Below, in pieces: positions 19,659-29,771 of a stretch of 64,000 nt of DNA. Position 1 is the stretch's first letter. The number at the start of each line of letters is the position of its first letter. This DNA is from Melanopsichium pennsylvanicum (taxonomy: Eukaryota; Basidiomycota; Ustilaginomycetes; Ustilaginales). The stretch covers positions 372,001 through 436,000 of the forward strand of contig OAPG01000004.1 of assembly GCA_900208305.1 (NCBI GenBank), in the 5' to 3' direction. Under the pieces are notes generated by a model that worked only from the letters and a program-made list of their open reading frames with translations, was not told the origin of the DNA and searched no databases. The translations under genes were made by a program, and so were the position numbers.

Positions 19659-21670
19659 CTACGCCGTCCCCCCCTCCAATCGCTCATACTCCTGGATGAG
19701 TTGGGGGGCATTGACCGCCTCTGCTGGTTCCCATGAAGCTGCTTCCTTGGGATACCCTTTCCACTGGACCAAGTATTCCACCTGGCCTTGTCGCCGACGT
19801 ATGTCAACAATGGCTTCCACCTCGAATTCCAAGTCCTCATCATGCAATGTCGGATATGGTTGTATTGTTGAGCGTCAGTCTCTAGGCGAGTCGGCAGATG
19901 GTAATTGAAATGCTTGAGTACTCCGGCCGTCGTGAAGGCCTCAATGAGCTTGTGGAAAGCGTGTTGGGCATCCTCTGGCAGCTCAAACTTCTTGAACCTC
20001 TCCGTCGGCTTGACCAACGAGGTGAGAGGCCTTGCAATTCGTGCGAAATGAGCAATGAACCTCCTATAGAAGTTGGCAAACCCTAGGAATCGCTGGATAT
20101 CGTGTATAGAGGCTGGCATCGGCCACTCCTGAATGGTTCGTACCTTCTCGGGGTCCATTTCAATCCCTCCTGGCTTAATGATGTACCCCAGGAACTCGAC
20201 CTGATCTGTATGGAAAGTGCATTTTGAGAGCTTGGCAAAGAGCCGGTTGGCTCGAAGCCTCTCCAAGACCTCCCGGACGTGATCGATGTGCTCCTCCTCA
20301 TTGTTGCTGAAGATGAGGAAGTCATCCAGATATACGACAACAAACACGCCAATGATGTCTCTATAGATACTGTTGATCCGAGACTGGAAATGCAATGGTG
20401 CGTTGGCCAACCCGAACGGCATCACCAAGTACTCGTACAATCCGAGCTGAGTACCAAAAGCTGTTTTCCATTCATCGCCGTCTGCGATGCGAACCAGGTT
20501 ATATGCAGCCTTAAGGTCCAGCTTAGTATATACCTTTGCATTACGGAGTAAGAATAGTTGCTCCTCAATGAGGGGCAGCGGCGCTCTATTCTTAATTGTG
20601 ATCTCATTGAGACCACGGTAATTGACGCAGAGACGTAGGCTCCCGTCCTTCTTGGGCACAAACAGGACTGGCGAGCGTGCAGGGCTCTTCGACGGTCAAA
20701 TGAATCCCTTTGCGAGGTTCTCGTCAAGGTACTTGCGCAGTTCCTCCATCTCCTTAGGACCCTTCAGATAGAGCGGGCCTTGAGGAGGTTTTGCTCCCGA
20801 TTCGAGCTCTATCTTGAGGTCGTGTTCGGTCCGGTGGGGTAGCTTGTCTGCTTCGACCTCGTTAAAGACCTCGGCAAGGTCCTGGTAAGGCTCCGGTACC
20901 TGCTCCGGGGGCTTGTCCTTCTCAACTTCCATGTCAACCCCTTTGTCTGCCCCGGTAGGGACAAACCCAAAGGCTGGCAACAACGTTGCCGGAACGTCGA
21001 GAAGCATGAACCCAATGGGTCCATCTTCAACGGCAGCCCTTAGAAGCTGCTTGGCCGATACAAACTCGTGACCGTGGAGTTTGAAGTCCAGAACCGGCAC
21101 CCTGTTCTGGCGGGTTTTGGTTGAAATCCGCTGAACTGACCCGTCCTGTCGGGTCTCGTTTGAAATCCGATAAAACGCGTTGTTTAATCGGGTTTTGTGT
21201 GGGGCCCCGGTTTGTGGAGTAAATTCGCAGGGTTCGGCGTTCGTTGTCATCCCAAACTCCACTCGACCTTCCTCCCAATTGATTGAGGGTCGGAGCTTAC
21301 GCAACTGATCATAGCCTATGATAAGGTCATAATCCGCCGCCTTGGCGACCGCTACTTCCACCTGTCCCAGTGAATAGTGGTCGATACTTACCTGTACAAC
21401 AGCGGTATGGTCTATGTACATCTTGTGACCCGTTACGCCGTGAATCGATCTTGTTTTTGTAGGTTTTGTGGTTATCTTGTGGTCCGAAACAAATGCTTGT
21501 GAAAGTATAGACAAGCCAGCACCGGTATCCGCAAGTATGCGAGCTCCATGGCCCTCAACGGTGCCCTTGAGTTCGAGTACCGAGGAACCCGATGTGGCTG
21601 TGAAACAGAATTGGCAGTCTTGAGCAATGCATTGCGATGGCATAGGTGGTTGTAGGGCAAGACACGCCAT
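19659..21670 (-). pseudogene. pol: pol of element B, nonsense codon and large internal deletion
   Basis: The ATG at 21670 overlaps the gag stop as TGATG. The retropepsin motif ILADTGAGLSILS is intact. A TGA at 20696-20698 replaces the Trp of FIWPSKS, which is present in element A. Reverse transcriptase follows in the same frame, with RLCVNYRGLNE, YEYLVMPFGLANAP and the catalytic VVVYLDDFLIF near 20330. Soon after RLETDA, at the start of RNase H, the sequence jumps to the C-terminal chromodomain (EFEVEAIVDIRRRQGQVEYL, 19847-19659) in another frame. Comparison with element A indicates a loss of about 1.8 kb that removes the rest of RNase H and all of integrase. It cannot make a complete polyprotein. 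Confidence 0.9.
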
Positions 21671-23148
21671 CAGTGTGCTGCCCCACGCTCGTTTCCCTGC
21701 CTGTCGTCAGGATCTCCTTCGGGGTTACTTGTGCCTTCGTCGTCATAGACTGCGGCTTCTAGGTCCAGCTGGGGCTCGCCCTCGTAATTGGCCTCCTCAG
21801 GTTCCTGCTGTATATCCTCCCTGCCTTCCTCATCTGCGATGACAACGTTCGCTCCCACACGGGGTCCTGATGGCCTGACGACCGCATGAGTCGTCTTTTG
21901 AGGACAGTTGTTGGACCAGTGGCCTGGCTTCTTGCAGATGTAGCAAGTGTCACTCCCCACGGTTGTGGGTCCAGCTCGAGCAGGGGTGCGTGGAGCCAGG
22001 TGGGGAGGCGGCACCCGATTGGCAATTGGTATACCCTGAGGGGTATAGCTGGCCCTTGGAGCTTGCTGGACTGGCTTGGGCGTGGCCTGGAGTCCTCCAA
22101 CGGGTCTGTTAACGGCCATCGGTGGGCCAGATGGCATGTACGCCGGCCTGGACGACTCCGTTGGTGGAATCGAGTGCCATCGTTGGGCTTGCTGGTTTAC
22201 CACCCGCTGCCGGTCGATGGCTTCAACCTTGGCGTACCACTCCCAAAGCGATGGGGGTGGGCTTCGCTCGAACTTCTCCTGCAGGCTGCGAGAGAGTCCC
22301 GAGCGGAAGTAGTACTTTGCGAGCTCCTGGTCGCCGATGTTGGCTCGGCCTTCAAGGTCCCTAAACCGTTCAAGGTACCTGGTGGCCGTGCCAGGACGGT
22401 TGTCCTGCATACGCAGCTTCTGAAGCTCCGTGATGGCCTCAAGCCTCAGGTCTCGCTGTCCATATTGTTCCTTGAGTCTCTGTGTGAACATATTCCAGTC
22501 GTTGAAGAGGATGCCTTGCTGTTGGCGGTCGGCCCTTAGCTTAGACTTCCACCATTCTCGAGCACTGCCCTCGAGGAACTGACTGGTGTAAGCGACCATC
22601 TTACCATGGTCCCGGATACCCTTCATCCTGAACCACCACTCAGCCTCGATGAAGAACATGTCCATATCCTTGAGGTCCATCTTCGGGAACGGGGTCTTGA
22701 GTTCCGTTGGCCACTTGGCCTCCTCGTCGTCTTTCGACTGCGGGGCTGACTCTCCAGGCGGCCTACTTACCACTGCTTCGGTGGCCAATCCTAAGGCCGG
22801 GGGGAGTTCCGTGGGCGCAACCTGTCGTCTAGCCCCGGTTGGGGTAGAGTAGAGCTCGTACAAGCGAGCTCTGTTGCCCTTGTCGTTGTCTGGCCGGTTT
22901 TGGGCCGTAGGCGTCGGTGTCTCCGGCTCTGGGCGGTATGATACCTCCAGGCGGACGAGCACACGTTCCACCAACGACTGGAGTCTGTCGATGCTCTGGT
23001 CCGTCCTCTTCTGTCGGGCTTCAACTTCCTCGATGTGATTCTTGAAGTCTTTCATCTTTGTCAGTAATTGACCCGTGGTGTCATAGAGCGTCTGGAACAG
23101 GGGTCGTCCCGTCTGCTCCGGAGTCCGGGGTCGGGATTCGTCTGTCAT
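21670..23148 (-). CDS. gag: gag of element B
   Basis: 492 residues from the ATG at 23148, the first after the 5' LTR (an upstream in-frame ATG lies within the LTR). The frame is intact. It has a coiled N-terminal part, a capsid-like core (SAREWWKSKLRADRQQQG) and the zinc knuckle CYICKKPGHWSNNCP, which binds the genomic RNA, then an acidic tail. Its stop TGA (21672-21670) shares its last A with the pol ATG (UGAUG), so pol may be made by termination and re-initiation. It is clearly homologous to gag of element A but diverged, so the two are different families or old subfamilies. Confidence 0.9.
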   Translation of the reverse strand: MTDESRPRTPEQTGRPLFQTLYDTTGQLLTKMKDFKNHIEEVEARQKRTDQSIDRLQSLVERVLVRLEVSYRPEPETPTPTAQNRPDNDKGNRARLYELYSTPTGARRQVAPTELPPALGLATEAVVSRPPGESAPQSKDDEEAKWPTELKTPFPKMDLKDMDMFFIEAEWWFRMKGIRDHGKMVAYTSQFLEGSAREWWKSKLRADRQQQGILFNDWNMFTQRLKEQYGQRDLRLEAITELQKLRMQDNRPGTATRYLERFRDLEGRANIGDQELAKYYFRSGLSRSLQEKFERSPPPSLWEWYAKVEAIDRQRVVNQQAQRWHSIPPTESSRPAYMPSGPPMAVNRPVGGLQATPKPVQQAPRASYTPQGIPIANRVPPPHLAPRTPARAGPTTVGSDTCYICKKPGHWSNNCPQKTTHAVVRPSGPRVGANVVIADEEGREDIQQEPEEANYEGEPQLDLEAAVYDDEGTSNPEGDPDDRQGNERGAAH

Positions 23149-23173
23149 ATTGGCGAGGGGCACTACTTGAACG

Positions 23174-23184
23174 ATCCACTCTAA
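23174..23184 (-). other. Primer-binding site of element B (self-priming type)
   Basis: On the element strand TTAGAGTGGAT directly follows the 5' LTR. It is identical to the site in element A and complementary to ATCCACTCTA in the LTR (23710-23701). Confidence 0.65.
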
Positions 23185-24274
23185 TGTCAGGGGGCGTTGT
23201 GCCAAACTCAAGCTTCGCGCCGAGATCCGCTGAAACCGTCTGTTTTAGCGTGTTTGAGATTGAGACCTGATAAGCAGGCCGGTTCTATTGTGTTTCGCTA
23301 TGAGACCTGCTGCGCGACTCTTGAGCTGACTGACCACTGTGAACACTCCGTTCAGAGGTAATGCGGCTCGTCTGTGTGTTGTAAGACCTTCACGATGCAC
23401 AAGTGCTCTTGATGCAAGTGTTGGTCACCGTCAGGGACTGCTTCGGATGGTCTTGAAGCTGTCGTGATAATGAATTGGCTACGGTGGAGGTTCCGTGACC
23501 GCGGTTGAGGTTCCGCCTACAGTTGAGGTGCTGTAGTGTCAGTGATGGTGCTGACAATCGTCAATGAAGCTTGTCTCCTTATACTGAGGAGAACACAGAC
23601 ACTGGATAGCTGCAATACCGTATGATTGCAGCTGCTGACGAGAACTATATACTGAGTAACTGATAACGACTTGTAAAGTAAAGACTGGGTTAATATAAAG
23701 TAGAGTGGATGAGTCCCGCTCCTCCACGACTGTAAAGACTGTGTTCTTATATACCTATGGCCCTCCAGGGGCTCCCCTTTGTCCGCTATGACCCTGGTAC
23801 ACCAGAGTATCAATGGCCACCAGAGTTTCGACGTGTCCGCGAGCTTGGGCCCCGTGCTAATCAATGCCGACTGTCATCAACTATGACAACCACGAGCTTG
23901 GGCCCTGTGTTAAACAATGCCGACTGCCCTCAACTATGACAACCACGAGCTTGGGCCCCGTGTTAAACAATACCAACTGCCAGCAACCATGTCGCCCTTG
24001 AGCTTGGGCCCCGTGCTAACCAGTGCTGGCTGTCAGCAACCATGACACACACAGCGGACGGTCCTACATCATGTTGCACCCTTCCATCAGGCCTCCTGTA
24101 CCAGACGGAGGCCTTGTGTCATCCTTAGTGCCCTGTGTTTCCTCTGCTGGTTGATACCTGCGTCCAGCGGGCGTCGCACTGATATCGGATGAAACCACGT
24201 GTTCTAGCAGACGTCAAACTGAAACCCGATAGAACACAGTGTTTCACCGGGTTTGAAATCCACCTCCGGTAACA
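23185..24274 (-). repeat. 5' LTR of element B
   Basis: 1090-bp partner of 16735-17824. In the element's orientation it starts TGTTACCGG and ends CCCTGACA. It contains the promoter elements listed separately, and a GGGCCC(A)AGCTC motif repeated four times between about 23840 and 24010 at roughly 50-70 base spacing. Confidence 0.93.
23701..23753 (-). promoter_or_regulatory. LTR promoter of element B and predicted RNA 5' end
   Basis: On the - strand TATATAAG (23753-23746) is followed by ATCCACTCTA starting at 23710, about 43 bases after the TATA box. The spacing matches element A and the degenerate LTR. Confidence 0.55.
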
Positions 24275-24279
24275 GCGAG
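24275..24279. repeat. Target site duplication of element B, right copy
   Basis: GCGAG here and at 16730-16734. Removing B plus one copy rejoins gag of element A in frame, which confirms the boundaries. Confidence 0.95.
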
Positions 24280-24320
24280 CCCTACCACGAGGACGAGGGA
24301 AACGACCTTGGAGCGATGCA

Positions 24321-27300
24321 ATGATGGCATGCATCGCTCTAAGACCGCCTTCGCCATCACCTTGTATATGTCAAGATTGTTCATTATGTTTCTCTGCAGC
24401 TTCCGGTGCCTCAGTACTTGAGCTAGCAGGTACGGTCAACCACCATCCTGCTAGCATTCTCGCCGACACCGGCGCTGCATTGTCTATAGTTTCAGCTCCG
24501 TTTGTTTGCAAGTACTCGATAACCACAAAACCCATAAAAAACAGAACCGTACACGGAGTGACCGGACATTCCCTCACAATCACGAGCGCTGCTGACGTCA
24601 ACGTAGTCATAGGAGGACAACACCTAGGGATGCTCAAGGTCGCCGTCGCTGACGCTAGCGACTACGATTTCATCCTGGGGTACGATGAACTACGACGCCT
24701 ACAGCCAAGGGTCCATTGGGATACTGGACAGCTCGATTTTGGATAACCCAACGAGATCCGGTCAGACGCGGTCGTTCAAGGGATTTCACCAAAATCCGCC
24801 GAGACCGGCCGATCTGCCGAATCTCGAGCAAACTTAGTAGTACATGGCTACAAGTTTGTCGACGCCAACGAGCTCGTTCAGGCGGCACTACGGGATGGCC
24901 CCATAGGGGTCATGCTAATCAGCGCTCCTCCGACGTCGCTCCCGTCGTTTGGCTTTGTTCCCATGGGAGGCGACAAAGGCATAGAGATGGAAACGACACT
25001 AGAAGAGCCTCCCACTGCCGTCGAAATCCCAGCCCCATACTACTCCCTCAGGGATGTATTTGACGAGGTCAAAGCGGACAAGCTTCCCCCTCACACAAAG
25101 CACAACTTGCACATTGAGCTACTACCCAGTTCGACGCCACCTCAAGGTCCGCTATATCTCAAGGGACCTAAGGAGATGGCCGAGCTGAGGAAGTACCTCG
25201 AAGAGAATCTTGAGAAGGGATTCATTTGGCCCTCAAAGAGCCTGGCGCAATCCCCCGTCCTCTTCGTGCCTAAGAAGGACGGCGGCCTGCGACTCTGCGT
25301 AGACTACCGCGGTCTCAACGAGGTCACGGTTAAGAACCGAGCACCACTGCCCTTAATCGAGGAGCAGCTGTTCCTCCTACAAAAAGCGAAGATCTATACC
25401 AAGCTGGACCTAAAGGCAGCTTACAACTTGGTTAGGATTGCCGACGGGGACAAATGGAAAACTGCGTTTGGAACTCAACTCGGACTGTATGAGTATCTGG
25501 TCATGCCATTCGGATTGGCAAATGCGCCCGCGCACTTCCAATCGCTCATCAACACCATCTACCGCAACATCATCGGCGTATACGTGGTAGTATACCTTGA
25601 CGACTTCCTGATCTTCAGCGACAACGAGAAGGAACACATCAAGCATGTCAAGACGGTGCTCAGTAGGCTCAAGGTATGGCGGTTATTTGCCAAACTCTCG
25701 AAGTGCGTGTTCCATACCGATACTGTTGAGTTCCTTGGCTACATCATCAAGCCGTCAGGTATCGAGATGGACCCCGACAAGATCAGGACTATCAAGGAAT
25801 GGCCCATGCCGGAGTCTATACACGACATCCAACGTTTCCTCGGGTTTGCCAACTTCTATCGCAGATTCATCTCTCATTTCGCACGTATAGCGAGACCGCT
25901 CACTTCCCTCGTTAAGCCCACAGAGCGATTCAAGAAGTTCGACCTCCCTGATGACGCTCGCGCTGCTTTCCACAAGCTGGTGGATATGTTCACCACCGCT
26001 GGGGTTCTCAAACACTTCGACTACCATCGTCCTACCCGGTTGGAAACGGATGCAAGCAACTTTGCTCTCGCTGGAGTACTCAAACAAGAGCACGACGGAC
26101 GATGGCACCCAATAGCATTCTACTCGCGCAAGATGGCATCGGCGGAGAAGAACTACAAGATCCATGACAAGGAACTCCTTGCTGTTGTCGTCTGTCTCAA
26201 CCACTGGCGGCACATGCTTGCAGGACTACCTAGTCAGCTCATTATTCTCACTGATCATGAGGCGCTCAAATACTTCAAGTCTCAGCGGAAGATCACAGGT
26301 CGGCAGGCTCGATGGTCAGTGTTACTCGCTGACTTCGACTTCGTACTCCAATACAGACCGGGAGATAAAGCAGGAGAGCCAGATGCGTTGACACGACGAA
26401 GTGATATGCAGCCGACCACAGAAGAAGACCTACACAACGTCCGACAGCTGTTACCGGCACGAGTATTTGCTGAGGATTTTGAAAACCGCCGAGTGGACTC
26501 AACTCGGCGGATTTCACCGAAATTTGCCAAGAAAGAGCAACTCGCCGAATCTCAAATAAATATGCTAAAGCCAACGATGTCCGATATCGCGGAGGGAGGG
26601 CTGGTCCAACTCGTAAAGACTTTCCAGCCGCTCGATGCCGAGCTCGCAGAGCTTCATCAGAAGCAACCTTTCAAAGTTAGAAATGGCCTGTGGTATCGCG
26701 ACGGTCGGCTAGTGGTGCCGCGAGTCACATTACCAGGTAAGAAAGGTCAACGCAACACTCGGAGTGCCGCCAAAGCAAAGGATCGCTTGCTCTCGGTGGA
26801 GCACCTGAGGTACATGGTAATGTCCCAATGCCACGACAGCGCTACCGCTGGCCATGCTGGTCAAGACGCTACCCTCGAGCTCACAAGGCGGCATTATTGG
26901 TGGCCAAATATGGCGGCATGGGTTGCTGACTATGAAGCAAGCTGCCCAGTGTGCGCTCGATATAAAGCACCGCAACACCGACCATATGGCCTTTTGCAGC
27001 CGCTGTCGACGCCGTCAAGACCCTGGAATTCCATCTCAATGGATTTCATTGAAGGTTTACCTAAATTGGAGGGGTATGACTCGATCTTCGTAGTGGTTGA
27101 CCGGTTGACCAAATATGCCATCTTAACCCCAACGTACAAGACAATAACGTCGGAGCAGACGGCAAAGATGCTCAAAGACCAAGTTATGACCCGTTTTGGG
27201 GTACCAGAGCACATTGTCTCAGACCGCGGCCGACAATTCGTCTCGGCGGCATGGAAAGAGTTCACCGACAAGCTGGTCATCCACCACTCGCTCAGCACAG

Positions 27301-28085
27301 CCTACCACCCACAGACGGACGGGCAAACGGAACAAGTCAATCAAGTTGTCGAGCAGTACCTCCGTATGTACTGCAACTACGAGCAGGACAACTGGGTAAC
27401 CTGGCTGCCAATGGCCGAGTTTGTTTACAACAACACGGTCCACAGCAGCATAGGAGTCTCGCCTTTCTTTGCTTGCTACGGGTGGAATCCAAAGTCACAC
27501 CCCAATCTCCCAGAACAAGTCGGTGTGCTCGACCCCAAGAGGAAAGAGTTTGCCACCCGAAGAAAAGAATTTACGGCGTATCTACAGGAGCAAATCAGGT
27601 ACGCTCAAAGCCGAACCGTTGAGCAATATAACCGCAAACAAAGGGACATCGAGTTCAAAGTTGGAGACATGGTCTACGTCAACCGAAAGAACTGGAAGAC
27701 AGCTCGACCCAGTCCCAAACTCGACACAAGATTAGCAGGCCCGTTCCCCATCCTCGAATGAATCGGCAGAAGAGCATACCAGCTCCAACTCCCAACAAGT
27801 TTGCGCGTACACGACGTTTTCCATGTCTCGATGCTTGAGCCTCAAAGGGCAAGCTCACTCCCACAGCGCTCCACACTCAAAGTCACGCCGCCCCTACCGG
27901 ACGACACTCTAGAATTCGAGGTAGAGGCTATTGTGGGAAAGCGAAAACAGGGTAGGCAAGTGCAGTACAAAGTCCAATGGAGGGGCTACCCCAAGGAGGC
28001 AGCCTCGTGGGAACCAACAGACTGTCTCAACTGCCCAGACCTCATCCGGGAGTATGAGGAATCGGCGGGGGGACGGAGACACTAA
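24321..28085 (+). pseudogene. pol: pol of element A with two nonsense codons
   Basis: The frame of about 1,250 codons starts at ATGATG (24321), overlapping the gag stop. Domains in order: retropepsin (ILADTGAALSIVS, about 24460); reverse transcriptase (RLCVDYRGLNE, catalytic YLDDFLIF near 25592); RNase H (RLETDAS near 26040); integrase with its HHCC zinc domain (HAGQDATLELTRRHYWWPN ... CPVC, 26800-26960) and DDE core (SMDFIEGLP, IVSDRGRQFV, QTDGQTEQVNQ); and a C-terminal chromodomain (EFEVEAIVGKRKQGRQVQYK, from about 27913), which marks chromoviruses and is thought to guide insertion to marked chromatin. The frame is broken by TAA at 24744-24746 (protease/RT linker) and TGA at 27759-27761 (before the chromodomain; the context suggests CGA to TGA). 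Otherwise it is continuous, so decay is at an early stage. Confidence 0.92.
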
Positions 28086-28511
28086 GCCGAAGAGAATCCT
28101 GCGACTGCGAGCCGCGATGCATGCCATCACAGGAGAGTAAGATGGTGAGAAGCAGCTCGACAAGGACGATGTTGAGCGGCAAAGGTAGAAGGTTGCAGGA
28201 ATCGAGATCCGGACAATGACCCCGACTCAGGGAATTTCCACAAAATCCGCCGAGTACTGCAGAATTCAACGGATCTCAGAAAAAATTAAAAAAATTGCGG
28301 GGTAACGAGAACCTAAAAGTCACGAAATTCGCCAAGGAATGCATGATCCAAAGGATCTCAGGCCCTAACGGGCGACGCAAGTCGACAAGTATATTTCTCA
28401 GAGTCGTCGCACCTGTTGCACACCAGAAGTCACACAATCAAGCTCACACTAGGTTCAATGGGTAACAAGGCACTGCCATTGCAACAAGTCGACACAGCCA
28501 GCGGGCACAGA
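28086..28511. other. Gap between pol and the antisense gene of element A, palindromic modules
   Basis: No gene. It contains AATCCGCCGAG...AACGGATCTCAG (28238-28282) and AAATTCGCCAAG...AAAGGATCTCAGG (28325-28363), two degenerate copies of the same module found in the LTR and within pol. Pol and the antisense gene converge here. Confidence 0.5.
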
Positions 28512-29670
28512 CTACTCCGCCGACTTGGGGGCTGACGAAGGCCCAGGCACCGAAGAAGGCTCGAGAGCCTCGAATGGCGAGCGCATAGACCGCACTTGCC
28601 GCTGACGATCGAAGTACTCCTCGATCATCGTCAGCACCGGGACTCGCCGACTACAAGGCAAGGCAGACCAAATGATGCGCATTGCATACGCCCAATGGGG
28701 GTCCACCACACCATCCGAGTCACGGTCGATCCCACGTACCTCTCCCAATCCGCGACCTCCCGCTCCCGTGACGTGAGCTCGCTCGACGCCACGCTCGCCT
28801 CGATGCAGATGGCGAGGAGGAGCGTCGCCAGCGTATACCGTCGTTGGCAACGCCCTCGCATTCCGCACGCACTTCTTGTGGCCGCCAAGATGGCAGTGCA
28901 CACAAGCGCGCGGAGTTCTGCCCTTGCCACCGGCAGAAAGTACGTCAGCAAAGGCCGACGCAAAACAACTGGGACAAAAAAGGGGAGAACCACGGTCAGC
29001 AATGCGTATCAAACGGACAGCAAGTATCAAACGGAGAAGGGGGCAGTAGTACTTACGGTATACCAAGCTTGGCGCAGCGGGCGCATTGCCAGCTCGGCCA
29101 AGGCATGCAGCCCTCGGTCAGTTGAAGGAGGACCAGACGATGCAGCCAATCGGCCGTCACGGAACCCTCCGATACCTCCCAAGTAGGGGGCCAGGCCTCG
29201 CACGCCACAAATACCAGCAACACCGGAGCAATAAAAGACTCCGCCCACAGCGCGATCTCAAGGTAGTTGGGCACACGAGGCCCAACGAGCGGAGCGACAG
29301 GGTCCTCCCCGGCCTCGCTAACCCTCCCCACAACCGACTCCTCCACCTCCATTGCCTCCAGCCGCTCCTCCTCCTCCCCCGCGGCATCGTTCCCCAGGAA
29401 CAACGGTTCTAGTGGTCGCGGCGTCAACCGCAACGCGACGAGCTGCTCGGCAGCAACAATCTCGAGAGGCTGCTTGCCAGCAGCAGAGGACAACGTAGCT
29501 GTGGCCTCAAGGCCGACAGCTGAAGGGTTTGCCACTGCCCGAGCGGCAGGATTTCGTTCACGAAGCCTGGCGCTACGGCGCACAGGCTCTTCTGCCCTGA
29601 GGGCAGGCATTTGTGTCGACGCTGGTCGCGATGACGCAGCGGAAGGGGCGGTATTGGTGGTGCTCGACAT
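28512..29670 (-). CDS. Antisense accessory gene of element A, Cys/His-rich protein of unknown function
   Basis: Two exons (29670-29057, 28968-28512) give 356 residues, opposite in strand to element A's gag and pol. The 88-nt intron (GTAAGT ... TTTTTTGTCCCAG) sits at the same codon and phase as in element B's copy, just before the third Cys of C-x2-C-x6-C-x20-C-x2-C-x4-H-x2-C. The start MSSTTNTAPSAASSRP leads to a RRSARLRERN motif shared with B (RRSARVASR). The core VPNYLEIALW ... LTEGCMPWPSW, then YAGDAPPRHL and RSPFEAL, aligns along its length with the B copy but is far more diverged than pol. The frame is fully open although pol in the same element has two stops. The ATG is 101 bases inside the 3' LTR edge. 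Zinc binding is inferred from the Cys/His pattern; function is unknown. Confidence 0.75.
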
Positions 29671-29759
29671 CTTGACAGTTGGAAAGAGCTGTTGGTGGAA
29701 GAACAAGTCGGGGAAACATCCGCCGACCCTATTTAAGCCTCAACGGAGCTCGGCTCTCG

Positions 29760-29771
29760 AAGGGGGGGTAG
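29760..29771 (+). other. Polypurine tract of element A
   Basis: AAGGGGGGGTAG abuts the 3' LTR, as in element B. Confidence 0.7.

Larger units (their letters stand above)
16735..24274 (-). mobile_element. LTR retrotransposon B, Ty3/gypsy chromovirus, nested and internally deleted
   Basis: Length 7540 bp, inserted in the gag of element A in reverse orientation. Reading along its own sense (- strand): 5' LTR 24274-23185, primer site 23184-23174, gag 23148-21670, pol from 21670 with an internal deletion, antisense accessory gene (+ strand, 17972-19362), polypurine tract, 3' LTR 17824-16735. The target duplication GCGAG (16730-16734 and 24275-24279) is perfect. I find only about four LTR differences in 1090 bp, so the insertion is recent, yet RNase H and integrase are missing. 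It must have moved with proteins supplied by another copy, or lost them after insertion. Confidence 0.93.
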
